A DNA stretch of 64,000 nt from contig JAGPXD010000006.1 in NCBI GenBank assembly GCA_020746995.1, forward strand, positions 2,604,001-2,668,000, written 5' to 3'. Source of the stretch: Plectosphaerella cucumerina (lineage: Eukaryota; Ascomycota; Sordariomycetes; Glomerellales; Plectosphaerellaceae). Positions 63,538-64,000 of the stretch are shown piece by piece. Both the position numbers and the translations under genes were made by a program. Below the pieces are notes generated by a model. It had not been told where the DNA came from, made no database searches, and saw only the letters and a program-made list of their open reading frames with translations. Each line of letters starts with the position of its first letter. The first letter of the stretch is position 1.

Positions 63538-64000
63538 CTAAACGGGCGACTCCTCCTTCTTTCCGCCCTCGGCGGCGGCGGCGGCGTCGGCAGCGGCGGC
63601 GGCGTCGGCAGCGGCGACGGCGGCGGGGAGGCCGGCCATGACCCCCTCGCAGAGTTGGGTGAGGATCGAGGCCTCGGAGGGGGCGGGCGCGGTGCCCTCA
63701 TCGTTGGCGGGGACGGCGAGGAAGCCGCCCTGCCGGGCCGCCGCGTACACACCACACTCCGGGGTGGGAGGTGGGGCACGGGGCTCCGGGGTGCCCGGGC
63801 GGATGAGCTGACGGCCCCCGAGGGGCAGGACCCGAACAACAGTGTGGCCTTGGTCGGCCACGTCCTCCTCCTCCTCGGCGGCGGCCACGTGACCACCCTC
63901 CTGGCGGGCCAAGTTCTCCCTGGTGAGGTTGGCCAGTTCGATCTGGCCATCGAGGTCACCGGCCTCTCCCGCCTGTTGGCTGGCGTGGGCGCGGAGATTG
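63538..64000 (-). CDS. Ala-rich protein, C-terminal part, continues off the right edge
   Basis: A minus-strand frame open from the window edge to a stop at 63538-63540, giving about 153 residues of the C-terminus. It reads QQAGEAGDLDGQIELANLTREN, then GGHVAAAEEEEDVADQGHTVVRVLPLGGRQL, PEPRAPPPTPECGVYAA, SEASILTQLCEGVMAGLPAA and an alanine-rich repeat (AAADAAAAADAAAAAE), ending GGKKEESPV. The composition is biased, with strong third-position GC. I do not recognise a domain. The regular heptad-like start (QIELANLTRENLARQEG) may be a coiled coil. Identity depends on the sequence beyond the window. Confidence 0.55.
   Translation of the reverse strand, partial: NLRAHASQQAGEAGDLDGQIELANLTRENLARQEGGHVAAAEEEEDVADQGHTVVRVLPLGGRQLIRPGTPEPRAPPPTPECGVYAAARQGGFLAVPANDEGTAPAPSEASILTQLCEGVMAGLPAAVAAADAAAAADAAAAAEGGKKEESPV

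Noticed and set aside
1..64000. CRISPR arrays, bacterial operons, riboswitches
   Set aside because: None seen; the sequence is eukaryotic with spliceosomal introns.

Overview
The window is nuclear DNA of a filamentous ascomycete (Pezizomycotina, most likely a Sordariomycete). The evidence is the many short spliceosomal introns (47-110 bp, GT-AG with CTAAC/CTGAC-like branch sites, and one probable GC-AG), three Zn2Cys6 transcription factors, two Pth11-type rhodopsin-domain receptors, a HET-domain gene, a hAT transposon relic, and intergenic regions without bacterial operon structure. About 30 protein genes or gene remnants and two tRNA genes can be supported. I assigned exons by hand from splice signals and checked the reading phase across almost every junction. 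I had no database searches, so family names come from motifs.

Layout. 0-8 kb is housekeeping and signalling: the 3' part of a cytochrome c heme lyase, a small secreted protein, an intron-containing tRNA-Ala(CGC), a 2EXR-domain protein, tRNA-Val(AAC), a Pth11-like receptor and the 3-hydroxyacyl-CoA dehydratase PHS1. At 8-16.6 kb are a 165-bp tandem duplication, a sugar transporter, a decayed Kelch-repeat membrane protein and a hAT transposase relic. At 16.6-25.5 kb are a Zn2Cys6 regulator, a Dal5-type transporter facing an M20 ureido/allantoate-type amidohydrolase across a shared promoter, and a second Pth11-like receptor.

At 25.6-45 kb lies a dense set of oxidative and hydrolytic enzymes with no polyketide, non-ribosomal peptide or terpene synthase: P450 (broken by a stop codon), SDR, esterase, salicylate-hydroxylase-like FAD monooxygenase, Zn2Cys6 regulator, MFS transporter, Baeyer-Villiger monooxygenase, second SDR, enol-lactonase-like hydrolase and a SnoaL-like protein. 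The order of chemistry (hydroxylate, oxidise alcohol to ketone, insert oxygen, open ester or lactone) suggests a catabolic or detoxification cluster for a cyclic or aromatic compound. At 45.6-52 kb a third Zn2Cys6 regulator is followed by an imidazolonepropionase-like amidohydrolase divergent from a second Dal5-type transporter, repeating the transporter-plus-amidase design seen at 19-23 kb.

52-64 kb holds a tiny gene of unknown function, a monocarboxylate-type transporter with a homopolymer frameshift, an intronless HET-domain gene, a Cys-rich/charged hypothetical protein, an RRM nucleolar SRP40-like protein, a Ser/Thr-rich hypothetical protein and the 3' end of an Ala-rich gene leaving the right edge.

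Three genes carry disabling changes (Kelch, P450, monocarboxylate transporter). Whether these are real decay or sequence errors is a main open point.
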